Below, piece after piece: positions 24,772-38,162 of a stretch of DNA of 64,000 nucleotides. A program made the translations under genes and the position numbers. Position 1 is the stretch's first letter. The number at the start of each line of letters is the position of its first letter. The stretch covers positions 124,001 to 188,000 of the forward strand of contig JAQGDQ010000296.1 in NCBI GenBank assembly GCA_030141605.1, given 5' to 3'. The notes under the pieces are model-generated. The model was not told the DNA's origin and did no database searches. It worked only from the letters and a program-made list of their open reading frames with translations. The stretch is from Tubiluchus corallicola (lineage: Eukaryota; Priapulida; Priapulimorpha; Priapulimorphida; Tubiluchidae).

Positions 24772-26104
24772 ACGCGAAGTAAGCGTTCACGTGTCGCTAA
24801 TAGAGCTACAGGCGATTGTAAGTGTTTCAACTAGATAGGAACATACATTTCCTTGGAAGTAATGCTCAGGTGCAGCCCTAGTACAGCTGCGTTTAGCAGA
24901 GGTCATTTGATTGCTATGACTCATTACTATCAATGATGGTACAAATCCACAGTTAATTAAAGTCCTAACACTACAGATGCCTCACATCACTATATGTTCC
25001 TTCCCCAGTGGTCAAAGTAGTCTAAAGTAGCTACTCTTCATAGCTGGCCAACCAAGCTCAAGATTTCCATGTTAGATCGTTCACACTAGATTGATTCTAA
25101 CCAATTAGATTAATTCTATTTTGAATAATTTTCAGTCTGAAATTTCCATAGGTGATTAATTAATTATTATAATCTTAATGTCATTATTTGTATTAGTGGT
25201 GGTACAGTCCCACAGTTAATTGATACCAAACTTGAATGACAGGAAATGTGAAAAAGTTGAAGGTTCCGATTCGGTTACAAAGATGTTGCGTCTTTTCTTG
25301 CAACCATTTTGGATTTTCCAAAAAATACATCTTTAGTCCACTAGGTTTTTTCGGTTAAAACCTTGATCAAAAATGCGATTGGACGCTTAAGTGGCGTGGG
25401 TTTTAGTGTACCGACATAGCACATTACGTCATATTTAAGAACAGCACAAGCCCGAAGTGTCTGAAGTGAATAAATTCATAAATTATCAAATAAAGCCGTA
25501 CTTAAACTTTGCAGTGAAAAGCCAGTTGATAATAAATTTTGGCAACACTGAAACGATGTAAAAATTAGAAAACCAACATTCCAGAACAATATCCGTGTTC
25601 TTTGTTTACAGCATTTTCATCGCAAATTACCATACGCATTGCATAAATATGCTGATAAAACCACCCAAGCCAAATTCAACATTAAATCAAAAGTGTAAAT
25701 ACAGTAATAAAATCTAAATTACAACATACGCCAGTCATATTGGATTTTCTTGTGTCTGTGGTGGATTTCTGCATTCGGTGCAATATTTGAATTTTATGAC
25801 CATTGTCTACAAATATGGAAAATTTTACTATCAAATGCAATATTACGCATTCAGTTATTTACGTCATAAACTCATACTATTTTGCAAATTACCTGTTTCG
25901 ACCACTCTGTATTTATTGTAACTGTGGTTATTCACAATTAGGTTGGTTGAAGCACAAGAAAACACGCTTCAAAAATAAAGCTCAAAAATTCCTCTCGAAA
26001 TTTTGTATCACTTAAATGTTGTCTTATTGTGTATACAGAACTTGTGTTGGCAGTAAACGCTGTATAAAACTAGAAAATTTAAATTCCCGCGACGATAGTG
26101 GGGT

Positions 26105-26225
26105 GGCCATTTTAACGGTAAGTCGTTTGAAAGAAGTTTAGATAACATTAAATAACATTTCTAAAGTTAGAAAAAGTAATCAGAGCATTTTTCACTCTTC
26201 ACTAACTAAGCAAAAGTTTAAATTC
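26105..26225 (+). repeat. Dispersed repeat copy 1 (partner at 31145-31260)
   Basis: Shares AAGTCGTT.GAAA.AAGTTT.GATAACA, then AATCAGA.CATT, then TAACTAAGCAAA.GTTTA in order with 31145-31260, same orientation, with scattered substitutions and small indels. Confidence 0.65.
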
Positions 26226-26320
26226 TTATAGTGACAACTTTAATTGAACAGTGTATGTTCAGCTAGCCTTTAACTACAAAAGAAACTCACAAATAATCAT
26301 ACAGCTATAAAGTCATATAT

Positions 26321-26322
26321 GG

Positions 26323-26350
<28 letters not shown>
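26321..26350. repeat. (AT)n microsatellite
   Basis: About 15 AT dinucleotides. Confidence 0.95.
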
Positions 26351-26353
<3 letters not shown>

Positions 26354-29181
26354 TTTATGACGGTATAACGGTATAAAGTTCAAATCTACGTTAGTTTTAC
26401 TTTTTCGCATTTCATTACTTCTCCCGCTTTTGGTTTTAATGATTAATTATAATGCATATTTTTCATAATTAATTAGCAATTTTCAAATTAGGATCGCATA
26501 ATCACATTGGATGAGTAGGGGTGACATAAGCAATGCGGGCTTCTTCTTTGGGTGGTCCACTCTATTCAGGTCCCATTGATCTCTGGTTTGTTTCCGCTTT
26601 AAAAATTCTGATCTTCATTTGTCGGGCATATAGATTGATAATGGAGTGTTGATGTCCGCCCGGCGAATGTGGTGAATGGTGCGTTATTCCATCAGTTACT
26701 GCAGTTATACGACTCAATTTTACTCCTTTCTTAACCTTCATTGCAAATTTTATAAAAGCTAAGTGTAGTGCAAATATTTTACAAGGTCAAAGCATTACTA
26801 TGAATAGCTGGTCTACGGCGGGTTTATTCTACAATCGATGTGTAATCTGATTTGTAACCTATTGAACAGAGCACTGTCGTGCAAAAAAGAGTCATTGCAC
26901 GACGATTCATCTTTTTTTCTCACTTTTCTTGAAACGTATCACATGTGAATGTCAACTGCATTGCACTTTCATGTTTCATGGTTATAGCGTTACTAAAAAG
27001 ACATCCCTATAAAGGTCATCCTAGACCCAGAGAAGATTATTTTATGTTCCAACTTTGCAGTAAAGCACTTATAAAAGTTCAAAATATTATTTAAAATTCA
27101 GAAAAGTCCCTTTTCTGCAACAAGCGACTTTTCATGGAGATTAGCAGAAATTGCAAAACATTTTAGGGAAAAAACATTCGTCATAATTGTTTCCTAGCAT
27201 CGTAGTCAATAATCTGCTTCACTGTCGCTTCACGGTCATTTACTTGTTTCTTCACAGCTGTCATTGTTGTATAGTGGAATTGCGTGATGCACATGTACAA
27301 AGAAGTTGATAGTTTCTAGAGTCTGTGACACTAAGGTTCTGTTTTAATGTTCTATTATTCGTAAAGCTGACATTTATTGATTGATTGATTGGCTTACTGA
27401 GTGACTGATTGACTGACTGACTAATTACCTAGCTGCCTGTCTGTCTGCTAGGCCGGACGACTGACTAACTATCCAACCGACCGATTGTTAATTGATGTTA
27501 TGTCTATTTATGGCATTATCTGGGTGTCGTTGACGTTATTACTTCATTGTACTTTTCTTTGATGCCTCATGTTCTTACGTGTGAATCACTATAGCACCTT
27601 TTTAAAAAAAACAAGCCATAGTTTATCTTCATTATTGCTTTGCCTAGGTTTGCAGATGTCGCAAAATAATGACCAAGACCCGAACTGCAAAAATGAATTG
27701 CAGCAAATTATCCCCTCACCGCGCTACCTTATTAGCATGCGAAAGCCAGTCTAGATGGCTTCAAATCACCCATACGCGGTCACGTGACCTATTCTGGCTT
27801 CACACACTAATCACTCCGTTAGTTTCGGTGATCAAAGCGAGAAATCAGAGGCACGAAATGGCTTTAGTAGGCTTTCTACATTTATGGTGCAGTAATTGAT
27901 ATAGTCGTTTCTCTGTATTATGGCTTCTGTATCTATGGGCTAACAAATTACTATAACCTTATGATTTAATTCTCTGCGCTACGTGCCTTCTGCATCTTTA
28001 TCTATTGATAATTGCATTTTCTATGAGTGTTAATTAAAGATCGCTAAAGAATGTTCTCCTTGGTTCGAATCGTATTTGTGTTAACACAACTACTATATAG
28101 CAATTTATTACTATTCACATTAGTGGTTCAGTTAAATTTTACTAGGCTGTAGGATTGGATACTTGTTGACAACAGATAAATTTCAAAATCTCTGTTCACT
28201 CTGATCATAATGTCAGAAAAAAATAATCGTAGTCACTGGCGTTTGTGAAGAACAAACTCAGTTTCTTTCAAAACGGCTGCAAATTGAGATGGAAATAAAT
28301 TGCGACGAATTAAAGTTGATTGATGAGAATAAGGTACACCGGCGAACTTCAAAGGCAGACTTAAAATTATATGGAAACAAACAAGAATCAAAGCCGCGCT
28401 GAAGCTTTTAAGTTTATACAAAGACAATGAATTGCGGAGAACTGAGACGTGAAACTGCGGAACGATAATGATACAGTCAACTGGAACGTCATCTCCAAGA
28501 AGAATTGCTGGCTCGCTGTCATGCAAAGCTTGATAAATGCACTTCACTGTGTTATATGCGAGATTGGCATGCAATTTGCTCACATAACGGGTGACCAGAA
28601 AGTTATAGCTCGTTTAGTTCGTTAAAGAAAACTAAAAGATACACGCTGCGCTTTGCTAATTTGTCTTCTAAAAACAACTACAGCGAACAGAATAAAAGCA
28701 GATATGATGACTGATGAGGTGGCTACATAGAAATTAAGCCGCATGCTCAACTTGATAATTTTGATTCAAAATCTTTAAGCCTTTCAGTTCATGGCTCTCT
28801 GTCTCTCGTTCCCTCCCTCTCCCCAAAACTTTTGGAAGGTTAAATTGCGAAAGGGTAACTAGGACTAGGTTTCCGAGGCTGGCAAGAAATTTCGGTTAAA
28901 TAAGTTCATTTTACTGTCGTTGTCCGCTAGCTTGAACGTAAAGAGTCAAATTTTTTGAACCGACGGAATGATGCGGTATTGCTTGAAGCTATCTCTCTGC
29001 CACAGACAAGCTTAAAAGATTAAGGTGGAATGAAATCATATTAACTGCACGAGAAAGAGAAATCACAGAATAAAGCAAAGGAAACGCATTTTGAATGGCA
29101 AAAGAAGAATATGTGAGGTGTAGGAGCAAGAGTGGAGAACTAGAAGAGAAAGAGGGAGAAATAGATAGAAACAGAGCAAGC

Positions 29182-29368
<187 letters not shown>

Positions 29369-31144
29369 GCGAGTGTTTGATGGAACTGACCGATAGAGAA
29401 AGAATTTTTTTTTAAATGTTTGTTAATAATATCCTGAGTTAACATTATTTACTTTCTAGCTCGTCATTATAGACAAAATGTGCAAAGGTCAGACATTGTT
29501 TGGGTAAGGATAATAAACGATGAATGTAGCATGCATGACCCATTTCTTCAAGAGTGACCAAGAATGCTCAACACTCCATTCCAAACATCAAGTCCAGACA
29601 TAAGTGTGTACATTAGTTGTTTATTCTGTTAAGAATACATATATTTAAATAATTTCATTGCTGCATATTTTATGAATTAATAACTTCAAATTAGTACAAA
29701 CACAAGCAAATCTCTTAAAGTAACATTTCACTAACACAGTTAATTTCAGTAATTAGCCAAATCAGCAAAAATTATCAAATTAATTAAAAGCAACTTACAT
29801 CCTTGCCCAAACATTAGAGCACCTTTAGAAAAACAGTGACAGACTGCAGACAGCAGGAATCAATACAGTTATCAAGCCACAAATCTATAATTCACATGTG
29901 ATCAGTCCTAACATATCAAGACCAAGTGTGAGCAGCATTTCACAAAGCCAGGTACTAAAGTCGTCAACCATGAAATCACCTGACAGGTAAGTTGAGGTAA
30001 CTGCCTGCTGGCCTCAGAGGGCAGCACTGTCCTGTACAGGCCTTACTTTTAAACGTTGGTTAAGATTTTGTAAATGAAAAAAACTTTAATTTTTAAAATT
30101 CCACATTACCACATTACATTACGACAGTTGGGTCCAATTTAGTTGTGAGTGTCCTATACTTTTTTACTGTTTATTTAAATCTCTAACGCTGGGAACGGTT
30201 TTGATAATTACGCTATACCGCCTTGCATTAAATCATTACGCACACATATAATCTACCCATACGATTAATGGAGTGAGCTGTTAATTGCGGTAAAATTTAG
30301 TTAATCTTGTCATGTTAAAAATTACGTACACTTACTTCAGCGATGCGACTATAATTTATCAGTTTTTGGCTTAATTTGTTTTCAGACATTTTTGATTTAT
30401 TGGACTTGCAATAAATTTTGTCAGATGTGCACGCCGCTTCGAAGAAATTGGATGCTGTCCGCAAATGAAGTTAAAAGAATTGCCGTTACAATAGTTAAAA
30501 CAACTTGAAACCAGCCTAGCTTAACTTCTAAACATGGAACAGAGTTTTTCGTCATTTCATTGTTAAGTGTCCAGTTTCCCAATTTATATTCCATGTTAAC
30601 GCGCAAACAGAGAGGGCTGGAAATTTGCAGGAGTAGGACTTTAAAAATGGTATGGTGACCTCGGTCAAAGGGTCAAGGACACTGGACATTGGGTATTTCG
30701 ATTGTCATTGAACTCCTCCTAACTAGGACTTTGGGTTAAATGCGATTTTTTCCTAGGCATTAGATACCTGTCTGGGTACTGGTAATGTACTTGGGCTTTT
30801 AAAAAGTTGGAATTCTTCAAGTGCCTGAGAAAGGAACTAAAATGTATAATATTGAATGACTTTAAATCACGAAGCTTGCGGGGTAGACACCCGGGCGAGG
30901 GGCACATGCAATTGTGTAATTAGAAAGCCTGAAATAGTTTAAGGCCCCGAGATAGGAGCTAAAATTTGAAAATAAGGGCACTGTGTTTTAGTGATTGTTA
31001 TTAATTCGTAAACGCAGAGGGTTGTAGTTATAAAATCTGTCGTGTAGGTACCTGGAGTAGTACCTTCGAAATGGTATGTATAAGTACAAGTATATATAAG
31101 TACAGTATAAGTATAAGCATAAGGACAAGCATAAGCATAAATAT
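29369..31144. other. Intergenic, no gene seen
   Basis: AT-rich; short ORFs only and no clear repeat structure. The stretch at 31075-31150 is a degenerate run of ATAAG pentamers. Confidence 0.45.
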
Positions 31145-31260
31145 AAAAATAAGTAAGTATGGCAAGTCGTTGGAAACAAGTTTGGATAACACTGTATGCA
31201 GTTTAAAAACAATCAGAACATTCGTAGCACACTCTTCGTAACTAAGCAAAGTTTATATTA
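31145..31260 (+). repeat. Dispersed repeat copy 2 (partner at 26105-26225)
   Basis: Collinear with 26105-26225 in the same orientation; see that entry for the shared blocks. Confidence 0.65.
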
Positions 31261-31429
31261 CCTTATATTGTCAATAAGATCAATAACGTTTTTAGCGAGC
31301 CAGACTTGCATTATGTAACAAATTTTGTGCCATTACTTAACAATCATTATACAACCATTTCTGCGTCATTACGTAACAGTTACAATGTAACAAAAATTAT
31401 GCATTATGTACAAGCTAATGCAGCGTTGG

Positions 31430-31950
31430 CTTTTTGTCTGTGAATAGGCATTGTCGTGGTCTGGGTCAGTTTCTTTCTGTTCTAGATGTGGGTCAGGTTG
31501 GAGCTCAATTGGGTTTGTGTTTGATTGTCTGTCTGGAGGGCTGAACCATCCCAAGACCAGACCTCTGAAGAGCTGCCCTAGAGAGACCATTTAGATATCA
31601 GACCTCTGAAGATCAGACCCAGACAGACCTGCCACAGACTAGACTCTGATAGATCAGGCCTGTTTATCAGAAGTCTTGTCTTTGGCTGTTCTGTCTGGGG
31701 TTTGGTCTTGTGATGTCTGGCATGTCACCTGTCTGCTCATCTGTCTAGGGTTGCTCTTCACGGGTCTGGTCTGTGGTTTGATATGGCCTATGATCTGTCT
31801 GGGTTTTGGTCTACCTGAGATATGATCTATCAATAGTCTGGTCTGTCACTGATCTGTGTGGGGTCTGGTCTATCTGAGATATGATCTATTAATTGTCTGA
31901 TCTGTAGCTGATCTATCTGGGGCCTGGTCTTCAGAGGTCAGACCTATCTT
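31430..31950. repeat. Degenerate TCTG/CAGA-rich tandem region
   Basis: Short, poorly conserved units of the type TCTGGTCTGT and ATCTGTCTGGG (and their complement CCAGACAGACC) fill about 500 bases. Two longer near-copies, each with GAGATATGATCTAT, begin near 31825 and 31880. No coding content. Confidence 0.75.
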
Positions 31951-32624
31951 TAGTACTTTTAGGCTATAAACGCTCGCCTCATCTCAAGTTTGTTTCAGTA
32001 TTTGCCCATTACTTGTCTATCAACACTTTGCAGGTTTTCATGCTTCTCTTGAGTGCTGTGTCGGCCGCGATTTTTGCGGAGAAAATAGGTGGAAATTGCA
32101 GAAATGACGACCAATGCAGCGTGGCGTTACACGTTTCACTCGCATATTTTTATTCAACAGAGTTGGCTCCGACGTGACTGTGAACACTTTTAATCGCTTT
32201 TCGCTTTTACTGCGATTAATTTCAACAAGTATATTCGATAATTTACAACATTGCTATAAATATTGTAGTAAACTAAATTACACTTACTGCGCAGACATGC
32301 AATTTAAGTTGCGCAATTAAAAGTTGCAAAATCTGTAATTATAAAGTCTACGAGAACGAGCAGGCATAGACAACTAAAAACTACGCAATCAAACCTTGCA
32401 ATTTCTCTCAAACTTTTAGTTGCGCAATTGTACTAATGTACTGTTGTCAATAAGAGTGCGCAGACATAGGTAATTTTTAATAGATAAATGACTATGTTAT
32501 GAAATATGCCCGCGTAAGCTTACATAGAGCAGCCCATAGGTAACCGTCGTTTTTCTGGGGTAAATGTTTTTTCTCCACTTGCTGTCGAGATGTACAGCCC
32601 AATGATTGTATGTCGTTTCACCAG

Positions 32625-33095
32625 TTCTAAATTGGCCAGTTTATCTTTTCGCAAGTGTATTTTTTCGCCAGTCTAGTTTTTTCCAGTCTACCTTTCCACT
32701 AGTCTATTTTTTTGCCAGTGTATCTTTTCACCAATCTATCTTTTCGCCAGTGTGTCTTTTCGCCAATCTATCTTTTCGCAAGTCTGTCTTTTCGCAAGTG
32801 TATTTTTTTGCCAGTCTACTTTTTCCCCCAATCTATCTTTCCACTAGTCTATTTTTTGCCAGTGTATCTTTTCATCAGTTTATCTTTTCGCCAGTGTGTC
32901 TTTTCGCCAGTCCATCTTTTCGCCAGTCTATCTTTTCGCCAGTGTGTTTTTTCGCCAGTCTATCTTTCGGCTGCGTATATTTTCTCCAATCTGTCTTTTC
33001 GCCAGTTAATCTTTTCGCTAATGTATCTTTTCGCCAACTTATCTTTTCGCCAGTGTATCTTTTCGCCAATCTACCTTTTCGCCAGTCTCTCGTGA
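32625..33095 (+). repeat. 17-bp minisatellite, about 27 units
   Basis: Tandem units with consensus close to CTTTTCGCCAGTCTAT, with common variants (CCAATCTAT, CCAGTGTAT, GCAAGTGT). The array ends at 33095 exactly where an inverted-repeat arm begins (TCGTGACTAACACTG). The other arm at 35.5 kb carries only about 1.5 units. The FASLSFRQ-type ORFs are products of the repeat and not genes. Confidence 0.92.
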
Positions 33096-33670
33096 CTAAC
33101 ACTGAAAACCTAACTTACCTTGAAGTCACCATTGATCATTAGGTACCGACATGGTTTCATTTAAACGGAAGTTATTTTTGTGAACGGAAGATATAAGTCA
33201 TACAGAGGCGTGCCATATATCATTGGACTCGCAATAAAATGCACCGTGTGATGATGCACCGGGTCAAAATCGCACACCGAATTTCGTTTAGCCAGAAAAT
33301 GGAAATAAATAGCATGTCCAGTTGAAAGTTTGACATTCAGAATCTACTGTTATTTTCGTTCTGCGATGTTTAGTTTTCGAGATACACATCTTTTTGGAAC
33401 AACTCAAAAACTGGACAGAGCTACTCCACCAAATTTGGTGTGCTTGTAGCTAGCGTAGGGGGCCACTTTTGCTTATAATTTCGGGTCGTGACATTTTGTC
33501 TCGTTTCTGTTATGAAAATCGTCAAAATATGTCCCTTTGAAAAATCATTACTCTTACAAAAGCGCCACCTACCAAGATTGCGCCCAGTGGTGTTTGCGTT
33601 GCCAATTCTCTATTCAATGACATGTCGCATGTCGCCACCGCCACGGTCTGCCACGCTACGGCCTCATGTT
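33096..33670 (+). repeat. Left arm of a large inverted repeat
   Basis: About 570 bases match the reverse complement of about 35075-35535 with substitutions and indels. Shared blocks in order: AGTCACCATTG, GAACGGAAGATATAAGTC, GTGCCATATATCATTGGA, GACATTCAGAATCTACTG, TTCGTTCTGCGATGTTTAGT, ATCAAAATATGTCC-type, and CCA...GTGGTG near the inner end. A terminal part of a mobile element is the simplest reading. Confidence 0.82.
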
Positions 33671-35074
33671 TTTCTGGACTCGTATCGGTACCATGCTTAT
33701 ATAACAGGATCGACATGGTTTCCTTTAAACTGTGCAAATTGGGGGAAGTCGTATAGGGATATGCAAATATCATACATCGTACTCATCAGTAACAAGTAAG
33801 TAACATCAGTGTCAGATCAATATCATCAGCATCGGGTAGGTATCATCAGTAACTGGTAAGTATCTTCGTTAACAAGCAGCTACCATCTATGTCATACAAC
33901 ATGCCGACAGATTTCTTTTCTGCAAGCGAACTACTAGATTATTGTTACGACGTGAGGACGTCTGCACAACTCGACAGCTTAGGGCGGACACCTGAACGAA
34001 CTCAAAGGCAAAAATTTTGTCTACTTGGCTTCAGTCACATGATATCGTAATGTAGACAACAGTGACACTGAATATAGAGGTAAAATCTGATTTCAAAACA
34101 GGTATATCATCAAGCAGTTCAACAATTTCTTTATGAACATTAAAAATAATTAATAGTAAAATTATACGGTTTAGGAACATAACCTGGCCTATAAGAAGCC
34201 TGAGCGTCACACTGGCGAAAAGATTACTGGCCAGAAGATAAAGGGCTCTCTTGGACACTGTTTAACTATAATTCAAGAACCATAGAACTTATGAAGACGA
34301 AACACTGCGCGTGGATAGCCAGTATGGCGGACATTACTGACTTCGAATGAAACGTCGTCAACTGCATTATTTAGCAACAGTGAAAAGAAAACCCTCATTA
34401 TGACAGTACTGTACACTACGAAATTTTCAATCATATTTAAGGTCTCAAAAAACGCCAACTCTTTACCACTATTAGCAGAAAGACAGTTCTATTTTTAATG
34501 TTAACTACGTGATTCAAAATGCCTTCCTTTAAAAGTTACTGTTTCCCAATGTTGAAAATGTTAATTTTATTGTCATAAGTTTTAAGTATAGTACCAACAT
34601 AGGCCTAGTAAAACGGCCGCAGCGCGGAAACCGTTTACAAGTGGCAGCTACGTAGCACATGGTTGGATAGAGAATTAATCGGACTACTGCCACTTGTCTC
34701 CCTGCTGCCAGGTGGCGCTTTTGTCCTGAGTGACATAAGTAATTCTGGTAAGGTCCAGAAATGTAGAACCTCGTGGTCCTAATAGCATCTGGACGTAGTA
34801 ACGCAAGGACGTCTCTATCTCTCGAGTGTTAACCACGTGATTCCAGAAGAATTTCTTCAAGAGCTATGGCTTCCCAAATTTTTCCGCGCATCTTATTCTA
34901 CATTTCATTGCGAATCCAATGATATATGATACTTTATTACTTATAAAATCAGAAATCCAGAGCATAACAGCCAGCTTTTGTAAAGTGAAGTCAGAATTGA
35001 CTCTAGAGTTTTTTCAAATAAAACTGTCCTAAATTTGCATGTTTTTAGGATCAGGCTTGGGGGCCACTGGCATT
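33671..35074. other. Spacer between the inverted-repeat arms
   Basis: No gene seen; no transposase-like ORF. It contains a partial extra copy of the arm sequence (about 34895-34935, ATTGCGAATCCAATGATATATG) and a stretch with repeated ATCAGTAAC/GGTAAGTATC units (33780-33880). The spacer may be a nested or rearranged element. Confidence 0.5.
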
Positions 35075-35535
35075 TGTCCAGCCTTGTCCAATGGGCGTTA
35101 CGCCACTAGGTGGCAGCCATGTGGCACGTTATTGATAGGGAAATTGATTGGACAATCACCACTCGGCGCCATTTTGGTAGATGGTACTTCAAGTTTTATC
35201 AAAGACGGACATATTTTGATGATTTTAGGGTCATAACTCAAGGGGTCAAAAAGATGCGTACCTTGGAAACTAAACATCGCAGAACGAAAATAACAGTAGA
35301 TTCTGAATGTCAAATTTTCGACAAATCCTATTTATTATCATTTTCTGGCTAAATGAAACTCAACGCGCAATTTTGACACGCTGCATAAGATTTTACGTTT
35401 TATTGCGAATCCAATGATATATGGCACGCTTCTGTAGGACTTATATCTTCCGTTCACAAAGCGTTCAAATGAAATCTAATTAGCAATGGTGACTTCTAGG
35501 TCAGTGTCAGTCACGATACTGGCAAAAAATAGACT
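35075..35535 (-). repeat. Right arm of a large inverted repeat
   Basis: Reverse complement of the left arm at 33096-33670; see that entry for the shared blocks. Its outer edge carries only about one and a half units of the 17-bp minisatellite (TGGCAAAAAATAGACTG). A further related fragment follows at 35545-35600. Confidence 0.82.
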
Positions 35536-36714
35536 GATACTACGTTTTATAGCCAATCGAATGTATTTTGCACGCCCCTGTACGTTATAGCTTCTTTTAC
35601 ACAGGTGTCGGGAAATGGTACTTATTTCCCGAAGATAAATTAAATTTTGTGTCTGTCTATAAAATCGCCCCTAAATTTCTCTAGCATTTTTTCTAATTAG
35701 TGAATTTTGCTTTAACAACGGTCTTATAAGTCAGCCTTAAACTTAGATTTGCCCTTAGAATAGATTTGTATGTAGTTCCAGACCATACAAGTATGCATTG
35801 CATGAAGCCGACTATTTAGATTAATTTATGAAGGAAAAGTTTATATAAGGCCGCGCGACATGAACAACGTGGACGACTCTCTTAGCTTTTACTGGCTAAC
35901 AGAGCAAGTCCCTGTATATAAGCCTGTAGTGCTAAATTATAGTTACAATTATGGCGCACCTAACTTGAATTTATATTGTGCCTTTTAAGGTGATTACCGT
36001 GCTTTGTGCTGCTTTTGTAATTGGTGATATGTATGTAAGCTAACTTCTTATATTTATGAAATTTGTAATGTGTGAATCATACTATTGTTCTGAAGTTATA
36101 AGTGTATAGAAATGTTACTTGAATGAAATAATGTCTTTTATTGTGGCCGCATTTTAATCTACCCATGGCTGTTTTTATTTATTGTCTTGTGAACTTTTGA
36201 TATAGGAAGTACGAATGACTAAAGAAAATGATTAAACGCTCAATGTAGTGAGACACAAGCAATTAAAAAAATACATATCGAAGTTTTCGTTAAAAATGGA
36301 TAATCGCATAACCCTATCTTAACAGCAATCATAAATATATTTCTGGCAGTTTCAGTCCTGTTACAAATAGATTACCATGTTAATGTACCATAGGTTTCTT
36401 CCCTGAGTTTTATTAATATAAAAATCATATACAATAAAACTAATTTTCGATAACAGGATTTAAAGAAAACAACATCGGTTTTTGGTGTTTGCCCATATCT
36501 TTGTTTCGACGACGCTGACGTACATGTATTAGTGCTTACCCCTTATATTCCTGGTTACGTGCCTGGTGGAGACTGTCTGGTAAATAATCCTCTGTGTGAT
36601 AATGGATTAGTACAGAGTTCGCGCAAACACTGGTTGCATGATTGCGTATTTGTTGATAATGAAAAACAGTCAGTTAAGGAATTTAATTTGAGATAATGAA
36701 CCCAATATTGGTAG
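35536..36714. other. Intergenic, no gene seen
   Basis: Holds a related arm fragment at 35545-35600 and otherwise AT-rich sequence without ORFs or clear motifs. Confidence 0.4.
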
Positions 36715-37000
36715 CATCTCGTTACGGCGCGTAGCTATCTCGTTATGACAAAATAGCTATTTCGTTATAACGAGGTAACGAGTCGTTTTAATAATATAGT
36801 TATATGTCAGTAACATATTATAATGAAGTGATATCTCGTTACAGTGAGATAGCTATGTTGTTATAACGAGATATCTCTAAGTCCTTACTACGAGGTAGTA
36901 ATTGTTTGTTATAACAATACTCGTTATAAAGAAGTAGTGTCCCGTTATGACGAGTTAGTAAGTCGTTAGAACGAGACAGCTATGTCGTTGTAAAGAGATA
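36715..37000. repeat. Array of degenerate palindromic units (CTCGTTATAACGAG)
   Basis: TCTCGTTAT / ATAACGAGA motifs recur about a dozen times in both orientations, several forming complete palindromes (for example near 36760 and 36870). Spacings are irregular, about 20 bases or multiples. The array could extrude hairpins or be a relic of an inverted-repeat element. Confidence 0.8.
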
Positions 37001-38088
37001 ATTATATTTTTCTTCAAAAGTAACACTAACGGATATCCATCGACCCATTTGTTAACTACCAAAACAGCCCAAAATGATTAGTTTAACTTCAGTGGTTGGT
37101 AATATTAACGTATACGTTGGAAACTTTTGGAAATAATAAATTTAACACTCTCTGTACATTTCTGTGCAGGTTTGTAAATTACAACAACAAAACAGCAAAT
37201 AGAAACGCACAATTTAAGATTATTTGAGTCACTCATTAAATTGTCTTACGCGAATAAAACCATGGGCAGCTGCTAACTGCTTTTCTCATTTCTTGTCTAA
37301 TGGCTATTTTCTCTGAATAACATAGCTTGATTTTTCTCCACTTTTTATTTTGTTTAGAGACATTAAGCTATTTTTCAAAGGAACTCGGGTGACTAATCAT
37401 CTTGAAGGCCAAGAAGGTCGAAGAAATGACGGCTATTGAATTTGCGTACGTGTCTCAGAATTGGAACAGGACTAACCTGGTTTTCTGCCTTTTCTTTCTT
37501 CTTACAAATTCACAGCATGTTTCTGGCCTCTAAGTTTTGCAACATGAGCTGACCTAATGAATATACTGAAGATCTAATGTAAGAACAGCTTCTTATGCCA
37601 TCAACGTTGTGAGAATATATTACACTAACGAAATAGTAGTATAGAAAATGGCATTGTGAACGAAGTACGTATTTTGACATCTATTTTTAACATTAAACTG
37701 TGAAATGAGGTATGTTCTAACTAATCTGCAGCAAAAATGCGTAGCAGAGCATCATATTTTGGCAAGTTAAACTTTGACGTTGCCTTTTAAAAACAGTTAA
37801 ACTGGATTTTAAAACAAAATAGCTTACAGATAATGACGAAATGCCTTTGAAGTATTTTAATTAGCAAAGTAGCATCTTCTTATAAGGATTTAAGCCTGGA
37901 CTAATTAGTCATCTGACTAATTATAGACGAATCAGTGTCCTTCAAGGAATCTTAGTGGTTTATAAGTGTTAACCAGTTTCGCAGACTAACTAGAAAAATT
38001 CACATTTTGAAAAACTATATCGTGAAACCAGCCAGTTTTGTCAGATGATTACTTACTACAGGTCTTTTATAACATAGGCTTTATTATT

Positions 38089-38162
38089 GTTGATGTTGAT
38101 GTTGTTGTTGTTGCTGCTGCTGCTGCTACTATATACTGTTGTTGTTATTGCTGCTGCTGTCT
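38089..38162. repeat. (GTT)n/(GCT)n trinucleotide tract
   Basis: TTGTTG and GCTGCT triplets alternate with short interruptions over about 75 bases. Confidence 0.85.

Noticed and set aside
28055-28075. Isolated GGTTCGAATCG as a tRNA B-box
   Set aside because: No A-box or stem pairing at tRNA distance.
32625-33095. Possible CRISPR-like array of short repeats
   Set aside because: Units are contiguous without unique spacers and the DNA is animal; it is a minisatellite.
32606-33142. 178-aa ORF rich in Phe/Ser repeats
   Set aside because: Entirely explained by the 17-bp minisatellite, which stays open in more than one frame.
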